A stretch of 64,000 bases of DNA from Granulicella rosea (GCF_900188085.1 NZ_FZOU01000001.1:1302001-1366000), one strand, 5' to 3'. Counted from the stretch's first letter, positions 26,373 to 35,483 are shown. Notes: generated by a model not told the origin, from the letters alone. A program made the numbers and translations.

Positions 26373-27269
26373 ATGATCTTCTATCTGGCTATTGCCGTAA
26401 CGACCTTCTCCGCGATCGCTCTGCTGATGGCGCCCATGCTGCTTCGTCCTTCGCCGGAGGCTCAGCGCATCCTGGACGTAGTCAGCAGCAGCCGTCCCGA
26501 CCGTAGAACGGTAACCGAGAAGGAGCAGGTGCAGGAGCGTGTGCTATCGATGGCGCGCGACTTCCGCAGCCGGCTCGGGCTGGCGGAGAATCCAAAGCTG
26601 AAGGCGCGTCTTTATGCCGCCGGCATGCGTGAGGCCAAGGCCGCCGACGTCTTCTTCGCCGCACAGTTCCTCACGCCGCTGGTGCTCGCCTTTGCCGCCA
26701 GCTTCGCGCCGGATAACACCATGTTCTTCGTCTTCGCCGCCGCGGCCGTGGGCTACATCGCGCCGGACTTCTGGCTGACGTCCAAGACGAAGAAGCGCAA
26801 CAACCGCATACGCCGCAGCATGCCCGACGCCATCGACCTGCTCGTCATCTGTGTGGACGCGGGCCTCGGTCTCGATCAGGCGCTGTTGCGCGTTGGGGAA
26901 GAGCTAGCGATCAGCCATCCCGACATCAACGAAGAGTTTACCCAGGTTCATCTGGAGCAGCGCGCCGGCAAGCCTCGCATGGAGGCCTGGCAGAGTCTTG
27001 CAGAGCGTACGAAGATTGAAGAGTTTACCTCTTTCGTCAGCATGCTCATCCAGTCCGAACGCTTCGGTACGCCGATCATCAAGGCGCTGACGCGGTTCGC
27101 CGACGAGCTGCGCACCAAGCGTCGTCAACACGCAGAAGAGGCAGCCGCCAAGACAAAGATCAAGATCATCTTCCCCCTGGTCATATGCATCTTTCCCTGC
27201 ATCTTCATCGTGCTGCTGGCGCCGGCTATCCTCAGCATCGCGGCGGGCGTCAAGGGGTTGAGTAACTAG
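26373..27269 (+). CDS. tadC: Tad inner-membrane platform protein TadC
   Basis: 298 residues from ATG 26373. The domain order mirrors TadB: N-terminal membrane segment, a cytoplasmic linker, two membrane helices around LTPLVLAFAASFAPDN, the T2SSF domain with RRSMPDAIDLLVICVDAGLGLDQAL and LIQSERFGTPIIKAL, and a terminal hydrophobic pair. It is the last recognisable core Tad gene in the cluster; tadD, tadE, tadF and tadG homologues are not seen nearby. Confidence 0.93.
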   Translation: MIFYLAIAVTTFSAIALLMAPMLLRPSPEAQRILDVVSSSRPDRRTVTEKEQVQERVLSMARDFRSRLGLAENPKLKARLYAAGMREAKAADVFFAAQFLTPLVLAFAASFAPDNTMFFVFAAAAVGYIAPDFWLTSKTKKRNNRIRRSMPDAIDLLVICVDAGLGLDQALLRVGEELAISHPDINEEFTQVHLEQRAGKPRMEAWQSLAERTKIEEFTSFVSMLIQSERFGTPIIKALTRFADELRTKRRQHAEEAAAKTKIKIIFPLVICIFPCIFIVLLAPAILSIAAGVKGLSN

Positions 27270-27270
27270 C

Positions 27271-27447
27271 ATGGATACCCGGATGAAAAATCATGAGATG
27301 AACGCGATGGCGGGAGTAGCATGGCCCTTAGTTATTCAGGCCCCCCGTACATCCAAAGTTTCCGCGGTAGTTGACGCGACGACGTTGAGCGCACACGTCC
27401 ACGAATTTCTGAATCGAATTTGGAACATTTCCGGAAAGGAGGCCTAA
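27271..27447 (+). CDS. Candidate 58-residue protein after tadC
   Basis: An open frame from ATG 27271, one base after the tadC stop, to TAA 27445-27447. Its last codons (AAG GAG GCC) form the strong ribosome site of the following small gene, so the two would be coupled. No membrane segment, cysteines or known motif were recognised. The ribosome site is weak (AGGGG about 12 bases away). It may be a real operon member or fortuitous. Confidence 0.35.
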   Translation: MDTRMKNHEMNAMAGVAWPLVIQAPRTSKVSAVVDATTLSAHVHEFLNRIWNISGKEA

Positions 27448-27450
27448 ATC

Positions 27451-27546
27451 ATGGATTCAGCAGCTCTCGTTCGCATTGCAGCCGGTGCTCTCGCAGTGAT
27501 CGTCCTTGCGGTGATCGTTTACCGCAGGAAGCAGAACAATGCCTAA
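27451..27546 (+). CDS. 31-residue single-span membrane protein in the Tad operon
   Basis: ATG 27451 stands 10 bases after a near-perfect ribosome site, GGAAAGGAGG. The product is a short polar start, a 16-residue hydrophobic helix (IAAGALAVIVLAVIVY) and a basic tail RRKQNNA, so it should sit in the inner membrane with its C-terminus in the cytoplasm. It lies between tadC and a DUF192 gene in the same direction. I do not recognise a family; size and site suggest an accessory or stabilising peptide of the Tad platform. Confidence 0.6.
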   Translation: MDSAALVRIAAGALAVIVLAVIVYRRKQNNA

Positions 27547-27570
27547 TTACCCGAAGGAGTCTCAACCGCT

Positions 27571-27921
27571 ATGCGTATCGTGACAGTCCGCAATGAAACA
27601 CGGGATACGGTAGTGGGGGATCGTGTCGAGGTTGCCACTACGTCTCTTACCAGAATGGTGGGACTCCTTCCCAAGCGTCATCTGGACGCCGGAGCCGGGC
27701 TTTGGATCAAGCCCAGCTCCGGTGTTCACACCATCGGCATGCGCTTCACGATTGACGTGATCGGCGTCGATAAGAACCTGAAGGTCGTCTCGCTCTGGCC
27801 GGATCTCGTGCCTCTGCGCGTGACCAAGGTCAGCTTCAAGATGCGCAGCGCCATCGAGCTTCCAGCCGGCCAGATCCGCGCATGCGGCATCGAGGTCGGG
27901 GACCAGTTACGCATCGTCTAG
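27571..27921 (+). CDS. DUF192 family protein
   Basis: 116 residues with GAAGGAG upstream. Matches the DUF192 fold: VATTSLTRMVGLLPKRHLDAGAGLWIKPSSGVHTIGMRFTIDVIGVDKNLKVV, with the conserved GVHTIGM(R)F core, and a C-terminal IELPAGQIRACGIEVGDQ. DUF192 function is unknown; members are usually exported or membrane-linked, but no signal peptide is visible here. It is the likely end of the Tad transcription unit, 24 bases after the 31-residue membrane peptide. Confidence 0.85.
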   Translation: MRIVTVRNETRDTVVGDRVEVATTSLTRMVGLLPKRHLDAGAGLWIKPSSGVHTIGMRFTIDVIGVDKNLKVVSLWPDLVPLRVTKVSFKMRSAIELPAGQIRACGIEVGDQLRIV

Positions 27922-27935
27922 GCGCGCATATCTCC

Positions 27936-29411
27936 GTGCCGACCCAAGTCAAGCCCAGGACATCCACCGCGACGCATCCTCTCGGTTTGCGTTTCGAGCA
28001 TGTGCTCGCAGCGCTCTTTGCGTCCGCCATCTATATCTTCTGCATCCATCGTCAGTTACTCGCGGACCCCGATATCTGGTGGCATCTGAAGGATGCGGAG
28101 TATCTCTTTCAGCATCGTTCTTTCATTCATCGTGAATTATTTACTTACTCCGTAGAAGGCAGTAAGTGGATGAATCCGGAGTGGCTCTCGGAGGCTGTTT
28201 ACTATCTTGCGTGGCGGCTCGCCGGCTATCGCGGCCTGGAGACGACAGCCATCCTCATGATCGAGGCATTGGCCGGCGGCGTCTGTCTGCTGGCCTGGCA
28301 GAGAACCCGCAACGTGAGGGCGGCGCTCCTCGCCGGCTGCTGCTTCATGCTCTTCGCCACTGTCTCGATCGGGCCACGAACGCAGATGTTCGGCTGGCTC
28401 TGCTTTCTTACGGAGTTGGCGGTGCTGCATGCCTTCCGCCAGGGCCGCGACCGCTTGTGGTTTCTTCCTCCGCTCTTCCTTCTCTGGATCAACCTCCACG
28501 GATCGTGGCCCATCGGAATCGTCTTCTTTGCCGTCTTCGCGTTATGCGGTATGCGCGGCTTCGAACGAGGCGCCATCGTGGCTCGGGCCTGGACGCCGCA
28601 ACAGTTGCGGCACATGGCCATCATCGGCTTGCTTTGCCTCTTCGCGCTCTTCGTCAACCCGTACGGCTGGCGGCTCGTCGTCTATCCCCTGACCATCACG
28701 ACGCAACATGCGCTTACGCTGGGCGCGGTACAGGAGTGGCAGTCGCTCGACTTCCACAGCTTCCGTGGCAGAGCCGTCTTCGCCATGCTCGCAGGGCTCC
28801 TCTTCGCGGGCGCGCTGCGCCGCAGGGTATGGGAGCTGTACGATGTCGTCACCCTGATCGTCGCGTCGCTCGCCGCCTTCAGTTACTCGCGTTTCCTGCT
28901 GCTCGGCGGAGCCGTCATCTGCCCGTTGCTTGCGAGGGAGTTTGTCTTCGACATGAGAAGCGTAGCAAAGAAGGAGCAACCTTTGCTCAACGCGGCAATC
29001 GTCGCGCTGGCGGGTCTCTTCGTCGCCACGCATCTGCCCTCGCAAAGAGAGTTGAAGTCCCAGTCCGATGCTGGCTATCCTGTGGATGCCGTCGCATGGC
29101 TGCGCCAGCATCCGCAGTCCGGCGAGATGCTCAACGCCTTCGACTGGGGCGGCTATCTCATCTGGAACCAACCTTCCGTGCCGGTATACATCGATACGCG
29201 CGCGGACGTCTTCGAGGACTCCGGCATACTGCTGCAGTATGTCGACACGATCGCTCTGCGTACGCCCATCGATGGCATCGGCAGGGGAGGAGTCGGCTAT
29301 GTGCTCATGCCGGTCGGCGAGCCGCTGGTCAGAGTGCTGCGACGTTCAACGGACTGGACGGTCGTTTACGAAGATCGGACGGCAGCCGTCCTTATTCGCA
29401 AGTCACGCTAG
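27936..29411 (+). CDS. Polytopic membrane protein of unknown function
   Basis: 491 residues from a GTG at 27936 (earlier in-frame starts overlap DUF192). About ten hydrophobic segments are followed by a soluble tail of about 100 residues containing LNAFDWGGYLIWN and YIDTRADVF. An early loop has DPDIWWHLKDAEYLFQH, an acidic first-loop motif like those of GT-C membrane glycosyltransferases. The gene runs towards two GT39-like genes with which it overlaps tail to tail by 20 bases. A role in surface-sugar or pilin modification is possible but unproven. Confidence 0.6.
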   Translation: MPTQVKPRTSTATHPLGLRFEHVLAALFASAIYIFCIHRQLLADPDIWWHLKDAEYLFQHRSFIHRELFTYSVEGSKWMNPEWLSEAVYYLAWRLAGYRGLETTAILMIEALAGGVCLLAWQRTRNVRAALLAGCCFMLFATVSIGPRTQMFGWLCFLTELAVLHAFRQGRDRLWFLPPLFLLWINLHGSWPIGIVFFAVFALCGMRGFERGAIVARAWTPQQLRHMAIIGLLCLFALFVNPYGWRLVVYPLTITTQHALTLGAVQEWQSLDFHSFRGRAVFAMLAGLLFAGALRRRVWELYDVVTLIVASLAAFSYSRFLLLGGAVICPLLAREFVFDMRSVAKKEQPLLNAAIVALAGLFVATHLPSQRELKSQSDAGYPVDAVAWLRQHPQSGEMLNAFDWGGYLIWNQPSVPVYIDTRADVFEDSGILLQYVDTIALRTPIDGIGRGGVGYVLMPVGEPLVRVLRRSTDWTVVYEDRTAAVLIRKSR

Positions 29412-30663
29412 CGAGCTTCGCTGTCCGCCTGCGCCAGCAAGTCACCGCATAGGCCGTTAGCATCGTCAGGATGGGATCGAGCACGAGCCGGAAGCGACCG
29501 TCTGGATGCGTCACATAGTACGGCAATGGGAAGAGCGCGAGGATCGCCAGCAGCAGCGTGAAGCCACTGCGTCGCCGCGACAGGTAGAGTCCGCTGAAGC
29601 CCAGCAGCGAGGTCAGGCAGATGTACACGATGAGCAGGTAAGAGGTCTTCTTGTCGATGCCGGTCCAGAAGCTGGCGAATCGCTTGAGCGTCAGCCTCAG
29701 AAAGCGAGCGGGCTCGGCCCGGATCGCTGCTTTACTCAACTCCGACTTGCGGCGCATGTAGCCAATCTCGCCGAGCATGCTGTACTCCTGAAACTGCACG
29801 GCGTCGACGCTGGGGTGGAGATTGGGCTCGAAGAATCCGTCCGCGCCGGGCCGGTTGCCCTGCCAAAGCTCATAGCCCAGGTTCGTGCGCAGCGGAATGA
29901 AGGCATGCATCGTGCGCAGGTTGCGCACGGGCCACGGCGTGAAGAGCAGCAGGCAGAGCAAAGCGCCCGCGACAGGCCCGGCGAAGGAGATCCTCGCGGT
30001 GCGGTATGTAGCCCACGCAAAGCAGCACGCGATGAGGGTGAGCAGGGATGGGTTGACCAGGAGCGCGATGCCCGCGCATGCGCCCATCCCCAGCCATGCT
30101 GCGATGTTTCTGCGTGGCGCCGCGGCCAGCAGCGTCAGGTAGAGCATCGCGCAGAGCAGCAGAGTCGACAGGCTCGTCTCCCAGAAGAGCACGGGAAGCC
30201 ACAGGATTGGCGGGCTGACCGCGCATACGATCCCCGCGAGATTCGCCGTGGCGGCGTCGAAGAGCCGGCGCGCGGTCAGCATCAGCAGCGCAATCGCGGC
30301 CACGCAGAACGCAGCCTGCATCAGCATCACGAAGATCTCTGCATTGCGGCTGTCGATGCCGAAGATGCGAAAGATCGTCCCGATCAGAACCGGATAGCCC
30401 GGCGCCAGAAAAGCCGAAGCTCCGGTCGAGCCGCCGAAGGGCGAGCTAAGCCCATGCCCCAGGGCGACCGAGCGCGACAAGCTGCCGAGATCCGTCGCCA
30501 TGCCGAAGAACGCGGCTGCACTGGTGTTGCGAAGCTGCATGCCAACGAGCGTCAGGCGCAGCACGAGCGCAAGCGACAGGATGGCGGCCAAGCGAAACTT
30601 CGCGCCTTCGTGCGCCGTTTCGTTCGGCATCTCCGAGTGGCGCGCGGGCATGGTCTCAACCAT
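29392..30663 (-). CDS. GT39/ArnT-like membrane glycosyltransferase (copy 2)
   Basis: 423 residues from ATG 30663, which overlaps the end of the upstream paralogue by 8 bases. About ten membrane segments; the shared family features are GHGLSSPFGGSTGASAFLAP, PPILWLPVLFWETS, TPWPVRNLRTMHAFIPLR and LGYELWQGN. The acidic residue of the first periplasmic loop (ATDLGSL) fits GT-C enzymes that use polyprenyl-phosphate sugars. It is clearly a tandem duplicate of the gene at 30656-31933. The acceptor is unknown; pilin or lipid-linked glycan are candidates from position. Confidence 0.7.
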   Translation of the reverse strand: MVETMPARHSEMPNETAHEGAKFRLAAILSLALVLRLTLVGMQLRNTSAAAFFGMATDLGSLSRSVALGHGLSSPFGGSTGASAFLAPGYPVLIGTIFRIFGIDSRNAEIFVMLMQAAFCVAAIALLMLTARRLFDAATANLAGIVCAVSPPILWLPVLFWETSLSTLLLCAMLYLTLLAAAPRRNIAAWLGMGACAGIALLVNPSLLTLIACCFAWATYRTARISFAGPVAGALLCLLLFTPWPVRNLRTMHAFIPLRTNLGYELWQGNRPGADGFFEPNLHPSVDAVQFQEYSMLGEIGYMRRKSELSKAAIRAEPARFLRLTLKRFASFWTGIDKKTSYLLIVYICLTSLLGFSGLYLSRRRSGFTLLLAILALFPLPYYVTHPDGRFRLVLDPILTMLTAYAVTCWRRRTAKLASVTCE

Positions 30664-31933
30664 GGATGGCCTGTGCCGCTTCGATCGGCTGCGGGGTCCT
30701 GTCTTCGGACTCCTGCACGATCGAGCGGCTGAAGCTGACCAGCGCATAGGCCGAGAGCACCGTCAGCACGGGGTCGAGCACCAGCCGGTAACGGAACTCC
30801 GCATGCGTGATGTAGTACGGAAGCGGGAAGAGCAGCATCGGCAGGGCGAGGAGCGTGAAGAGATCGCGCCGCCTGCGCCACAGCAGGCACATCCCCACAA
30901 GACCCAGCGCCGACGTCATGCAGGCGTGCAGCGTGAAGATGCTGGAGCCGCCCTGCGAGCCGGTACCGGTCCAGAAGCGGTAGACGCGGCGCAGGCTCAG
31001 CCGCACGAAGACGCCGGGGTTCTGCCGGATCGACTGCTTCACGAGCGCGCCTTTGTCGGCGGTATAGGCGATCTCGCCCTTGCGCTTGTAGTCGTCAAGC
31101 TCTGTCTGGTTGAAGGTGGGGAAGTTGAACTCCTCAAGGTATCCGCTCGCGCCGGGATGGTTGCCCATCCACAACTCATAGCCGAAGTTCGACCGAAGCG
31201 GGATAAACGCATGGAAGACACGCGCATTGCGAATGGGCCACGGCGCGACGACCACGGCGAAGCACACGACCGCGAGGAGGAGGTTCGTCGTCTGGGTGCG
31301 GCGCGTCTGCCACGCCAGCCAGCAGACGATTGCGGTCAGCGTAACAATCAACGCCGGGTTGAAGAGCACGGCGACCGCGCAGTACATGCCGATCCCGATC
31401 CATAGCGCGCGCGCCGGCTTCTCACGACAGCGCAGGGCGAGCGCCAGCAGACCGGTGACCATGCAGATCGAAACCGAGCTCTCCCAGAAGATCGTCGGCA
31501 GCCACAGCAGAGGGGGCGAGCACGCCCAGAAGAGGCCGGCAATCATCGCGACGCGCTGGTCGAAGAGCTTGCGCGCCAGGTGCATGACGAGCCAGACCGT
31601 GATGAGGTTCAACAGTATCTGCAGGCTGATAATGGCGACGGCCGACGCTGCGCTGAAGCTGCCGAAGACGCGAAAGACGGCAGCGATCAGCAGGGGATAG
31701 CCAGGGCCGAAAAAAGCTGTCGGGCCGGTTTCACCGACGAAAGGAGAGCTGAGTCCATGCCCTGTAATCAGGGAGTTGGCCAGCAGGCCCATCTCGATAC
31801 CGCGAGAAAATAGCCATTTTGCCGGATAGTGAGCGACGACGGTCCAGAGCACAAGCAGGCGCAGGAGAGCCGAGAGTGCAAGGATTGCAACGGTTTGCTT
31901 CGCGTGGCTGGAGCGCTGCGGCCGTGTTTTCAT
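30656..31933 (-). CDS. GT39/ArnT-like membrane glycosyltransferase (copy 1)
   Basis: 425 residues. It shares with its neighbour GHGLSSPFVGETGPTAFFGPGYPLL, PPLLWLPTIFWESS, PWPIRNARVFHAFIPLR, FGYELWMGNHPGASGYL and FPLPYYITHAEFRYRLVLDP. It has roughly ten membrane spans. It is first in a two-gene leftward unit whose genes overlap, so both are probably co-translated. Family call by motif pattern only; dolichol- or undecaprenyl-type sugar donor is presumed. Confidence 0.7.
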   Translation of the reverse strand: MKTRPQRSSHAKQTVAILALSALLRLLVLWTVVAHYPAKWLFSRGIEMGLLANSLITGHGLSSPFVGETGPTAFFGPGYPLLIAAVFRVFGSFSAASAVAIISLQILLNLITVWLVMHLARKLFDQRVAMIAGLFWACSPPLLWLPTIFWESSVSICMVTGLLALALRCREKPARALWIGIGMYCAVAVLFNPALIVTLTAIVCWLAWQTRRTQTTNLLLAVVCFAVVVAPWPIRNARVFHAFIPLRSNFGYELWMGNHPGASGYLEEFNFPTFNQTELDDYKRKGEIAYTADKGALVKQSIRQNPGVFVRLSLRRVYRFWTGTGSQGGSSIFTLHACMTSALGLVGMCLLWRRRRDLFTLLALPMLLFPLPYYITHAEFRYRLVLDPVLTVLSAYALVSFSRSIVQESEDRTPQPIEAAQAIHG

Positions 31934-32015
31934 CGCCTTCCAGATAAAAGTCTATGCGTAGACCTTATCGGCGGCCATGTCACTTCCGGGGCAGAAAGGT
32001 GATCGAAGTTGTTAT

Positions 32016-32057
32016 AAAAGCGGGATGGAAAGGGAAGCAGTCACCCCTCCATCCCGC
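32016..32057 (-). terminator. Intrinsic terminator of the sigma/anti-sigma operon
   Basis: A perfect 10-bp stem, GCGGGATGGA and TCCATCCCGC on the plus strand (32020-32029, 32048-32057), lies 6 bases past the anti-sigma stop. Read on the minus strand it is followed by TTTT (32019-32016). Confidence 0.75.
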
Positions 32058-32063
32058 AGATGT

Positions 32064-32300
32064 CTACTTGTGCGGCACGCATCGTTCCATGATGGAAGAG
32101 TGCAGACGCGTGCGCAGGTCGGGCGGGAAGTCGTAGAGTTCGTGGTCCCGGTAGATGTTGATCGTCTTGGTCGTCGAATCCAGCACCACCTCGCAGTGTT
32201 TGCACTGGCAGATGTGGGCCTCTACCTCGACGAGAAGGTCTGCGGGTACGCGGCCATCGAAATAATCCGTGAGCTTCGAGAGGAAGTCTGTGCAGGTCAT
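32064..32300 (-). CDS. Zinc-finger anti-sigma factor
   Basis: 78 residues with the ZAS-type zinc motif H-x3-C-x2-C in HICQCKHC and the preceding helix TDFLSKLTDYFDGRVPADLLVEVEAH. No transmembrane segment follows, so it is a soluble cytoplasmic anti-sigma factor. Its ATG overlaps the stop of the sigma gene (ATGA), the usual coupled arrangement. It should bind and silence that sigma factor until redox, metal or another signal releases it. Confidence 0.85.
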   Translation of the reverse strand: MTCTDFLSKLTDYFDGRVPADLLVEVEAHICQCKHCEVVLDSTTKTINIYRDHELYDFPPDLRTRLHSSIMERCVPHK

Positions 32301-32935
32301 CCGGATTGGCCCTCCTTCTTCTGCTTGAAATAACGGCTCAGTCGCTCGCGAAGTTGCAGCCGCGCACGCAGGAGCCGGGACTTTACCGCCGGAACACTGA
32401 GGCCCAATGCCTCGGCGGTCTCTTCCGTCGACAGGTTTTCGATGTCCCGTAAGGTGAAAACGGTTCTAAAACCTGGCGGAAGGCCCTGAATTGTCTTGCG
32501 CAGTATATCCCCAAGTTCGGCCTGGTTGTATTGCTGCTCCGGATTCGGCCGCCATTCGGCGAAATCGCGGGGAATCGAACCCTCGTCGGTCTGGACGTCC
32601 TCATCCATCGACACGGTCTTGCTGGTCTTGCGCTTGCGCAGACGCATCAGGCTTTCATTCACCGCGATGCGCACCAGCCATGTGGAAAACTTGGAGTTTC
32701 CCTGAAACTGGTCGAGCTTCTGATAGGCCTTGAAGAAGGCGTCCTGCGTAATGTCCTCGGCGTCTTCGCGATTCTGCGTGATGTGCTGCGCGACGCGGAA
32801 GATCTGGCGGTCGTACTGGCGGACGAGCTGCTCGAACGCAGAGCCGTCGCCCGCGCGTGCGCGCTCAACCAGCGCGACGTCGGGGTGAATCTCTTCGGTG
32901 ATGGTGGGTTCAAGGGCGGGCATCGGGTCTGGCAT
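32297..32935 (-). CDS. ECF RNA polymerase sigma factor (RpoE-like)
   Basis: 212 residues from ATG 32935 with GGAG 4 bases upstream; a GTG or ATG further up would add an unstructured lead. Region 2 spans FEQLVRQYDRQIFRVAQHI to DITQDAFFKAYQKLDQF and FSTWLVRIAVN; region 4 has FRTVFTLRDIENLSTEETAEALGLSVPAVKSRLLRARLQLRERL. The acidic DEDVQTDEGSIPRD linker joins them. Coupled to the zinc-finger anti-sigma gene. Confidence 0.92.
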   Translation of the reverse strand: MPDPMPALEPTITEEIHPDVALVERARAGDGSAFEQLVRQYDRQIFRVAQHITQNREDAEDITQDAFFKAYQKLDQFQGNSKFSTWLVRIAVNESLMRLRKRKTSKTVSMDEDVQTDEGSIPRDFAEWRPNPEQQYNQAELGDILRKTIQGLPPGFRTVFTLRDIENLSTEETAEALGLSVPAVKSRLLRARLQLRERLSRYFKQKKEGQSG

Positions 32936-33137
32936 CAGCTCCGGGCTGCGGTCTGCGCAGCCAAGGTACATAGTAAATGGAGGGGTCGCAGCGGGCAATC
33001 TCAACCGCTGGCACGTCCAAATAGGTTGCCAATACGTCTGGTTAGAAGCGAGCGTCGTACCCGGCTTGGTTCGTCCGCCGGCTCGAATGCGGGTTACGGA
33101 TGTTTTACGGGCCGGGTGCGGCTAGAGTCATAAGAGT

Positions 33138-35483
33138 ATGGGTTTCTTCGGGGTTTCGTTTTCAATCCGCGGTCTTCGATGGGTTCGGTTGGTTGGCGTC
33201 GCCGGTCTGGCGCTGGCGATCGGGCTGCCGTGCGGGTTGGACGCGCAGACCCGGCCGAAGAAGAAGCCGGTTGCGAGGTCGGGTAAAGCCTCGGCAAAGA
33301 AGGCGCCCACGCGCAAGGGTGGCGTGAAGGCTGGGCACAAGCCGGCAGGGAACGCAGCGGCGGAGGCGGCGAGTGCGAAGGCCTCGGCGCAGTCGGCCCG
33401 GCTGACCAGCGCGTTTGTGGCCTCGGCGCAGCTTCGGCCCATGGCGCAGCAGCTCTCCTCGACGCGTTCCTCGGCAGCGTACAGCGGCGTGCTGGGATAC
33501 GCGCAGGCGCATACCGGGGAGGCTTCGGCGACCGCCTATCTCGCGCTGGGACACAGCTACACGCTCGATCACCGGTACGGCGACGCGGTAGAAGCGTATA
33601 AACTCGCCGGCGTTCGCGGCGATGTGCTGGACGACTACGCCGACTACCTCGGTGCGCAGTCGGCTGTGCAGGCAGGTCGCGGCTCGGATGCCTACGGTCT
33701 GCTCGATCACTTCGCCGACCGCCATCCGGACAGTATCTTCGTCAATAACGCGCCGGTGCTGCTGGCGAACGCCTACCTGCAGCAGCAGAATCCTGCGGGC
33801 GCGGTGAAGGTTTTGACGCCGCTGATTGGATCCGCTCAGGCGGATCATCCGGACTTCGAGTACACGCTGGGCCGCGCGTACCAGCTCTCGGGCGACCGCT
33901 CGCATGCGATCCCTCTCTTCCGCGCCATCTTCGTCGGCCAGCCGCTGACGCCCGAGGCTGCGCAGGCCCGGACGCAGTTGCTCGCGATGGGCGCGCCTCC
34001 AAGCGCCGCCGAGCGCAAGATTCACGCCGACCAGCTCTTCAACGCCAAGCACTACAGCGAGGCCATGGCCGAGTACAACGCCGTGCGCAACGACTCGTCG
34101 CTCTCGGTCGCGGATAAGGATGCGCTTGAGATCTATACCGCCGTCTGCCAGTTGAAGCTGAAGCACCTCGGCCGCCGCGACGTCGAAAAGCTGCCCGTGA
34201 CCAACGACGACAGCGCCGCCTTGAAGCTGTATCTCTTCGCCGAGATCTCGCGTACGGAGAAGAATCGTACCGAGCACGACGACATCATCAACCGCATGGT
34301 GAAGGAGCATCCGCAGAGCCGCTGGCTCGAGGAGGCGCTCTACTCCGGCGGCAATATGTACCTGCTGACGCACGACGCGCCGCAGGCGATCTTCCACTAC
34401 AAGCTGCTGGTGGAGCGCTTTCCGAACAGCGTCTATGCGCCTTCGGCTCACTGGCGCGCGGCGTGGTTGAACTACCGGCTGCGCAACTACAGCGAGGCCG
34501 CGCGGCTGATGGACGAACAGATTCTGCGCTACTCGGCCGGTATCGAGGCGCCAACGGCGCTCTACTGGCGTGGCCGCATCTACGAGGACGAGGAGCGCAA
34601 CTTCGGCCAGGCGGTGAACTACTACCGCGCGCTCTCGGACGCTTACTCCAACTACTACTATGGAGAGTTGGCGCGTCAGCGCATCGCCGTGCTGGGCAAG
34701 CAGGCTGCGACGCCGCCGTCGAATGTGTTGAGCTACGTGCGCAAGCTGCAGGTTCCGCCGCTCACTGGCGCGGTGCCGGAGAACGATCCGCACTACATCA
34801 AGGCCAAGCTGCTGGCGAATGCCGCGCTGAACGAGTACATCGGCCCCGAAATTCAGGCCAGCCCGACCGCCAATCAGTGGGGCGCGCTTGCCCAGGCGCA
34901 GATCTATGCGTCCTACGGCGAGTACACGCGCGCGCTGCAGTCGATGAAGCATTCGGGCATCTCCTTCTTTACGTTGCCCTTCGGGCAGGTGCCGGTCGAA
35001 TACTGGCGGCTGATGTTCCCGCAGCCGTACTGGCAGGAGATCGTCGCCGACGCGCAGAAGAACGGGCTCGACCCGTATCTCGTGGCGTCGCTGATCCGGC
35101 AGGAGTCGGAGTTCAACCCCGGCGCGGTCAGCCCGGCGCACGCTTACGGGCTGATGCAGTTGCTGCCGTCGGTCGGCAAGGAGAACGCCAGGCGCGAAGG
35201 CATGAAGGGCTTTCAGACGAACATGCTGCTGAACCCGGCGACAAATATCGACCTGGGAACCCGTAACCTGAAGAGCGTGCTCGACCGTTTCGGCGGTCAG
35301 CCGGAGTATGCGCTGGCTGCCTATAACGCGGGCGATGTGCCGGTGCGTCAGTGGATGGCGCTCGGCAACTATAAAGATGTAGCCGAGTACGTCGAGTCGA
35401 TCCCTTACACAGAGACCCGCGAGTATGTGCAGGCGATTCTGCGGAACCGGGAGATGTACCGGGCGCTGTATCCGACACATTAA
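33138..35483 (+). CDS. Lytic transglycosylase (TPR-like repeats plus SLT domain)
   Basis: 781 residues. A signal sequence (VRLVGVAGLALAIGLPCGLDAQ) is followed by a Lys-rich basic stretch (about 35-70), helical TPR-like repeats (about 90-600) and a C-terminal SLT lysozyme-like domain. The catalytic Glu is in LIRQESEFNPGAVS, followed by AYGLMQLLPSVG, NIDLGTRNL, YALAAYNAGDVPV and YVESIPYTETREYV. It cleaves peptidoglycan glycan strands in the periplasm with anhydromuramyl ends, in the Slt70 style. Gene stands alone between two sigma operons. Confidence 0.9.
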   Translation: MGFFGVSFSIRGLRWVRLVGVAGLALAIGLPCGLDAQTRPKKKPVARSGKASAKKAPTRKGGVKAGHKPAGNAAAEAASAKASAQSARLTSAFVASAQLRPMAQQLSSTRSSAAYSGVLGYAQAHTGEASATAYLALGHSYTLDHRYGDAVEAYKLAGVRGDVLDDYADYLGAQSAVQAGRGSDAYGLLDHFADRHPDSIFVNNAPVLLANAYLQQQNPAGAVKVLTPLIGSAQADHPDFEYTLGRAYQLSGDRSHAIPLFRAIFVGQPLTPEAAQARTQLLAMGAPPSAAERKIHADQLFNAKHYSEAMAEYNAVRNDSSLSVADKDALEIYTAVCQLKLKHLGRRDVEKLPVTNDDSAALKLYLFAEISRTEKNRTEHDDIINRMVKEHPQSRWLEEALYSGGNMYLLTHDAPQAIFHYKLLVERFPNSVYAPSAHWRAAWLNYRLRNYSEAARLMDEQILRYSAGIEAPTALYWRGRIYEDEERNFGQAVNYYRALSDAYSNYYYGELARQRIAVLGKQAATPPSNVLSYVRKLQVPPLTGAVPENDPHYIKAKLLANAALNEYIGPEIQASPTANQWGALAQAQIYASYGEYTRALQSMKHSGISFFTLPFGQVPVEYWRLMFPQPYWQEIVADAQKNGLDPYLVASLIRQESEFNPGAVSPAHAYGLMQLLPSVGKENARREGMKGFQTNMLLNPATNIDLGTRNLKSVLDRFGGQPEYALAAYNAGDVPVRQWMALGNYKDVAEYVESIPYTETREYVQAILRNREMYRALYPTH

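Noticed and set aside
33020..33055. TGGCAC ... TTGCC resembling a sigma54 promoter
   Set aside because: Spacing between the elements is about 11 bases rather than 5, and no sigma54 activator is nearby.
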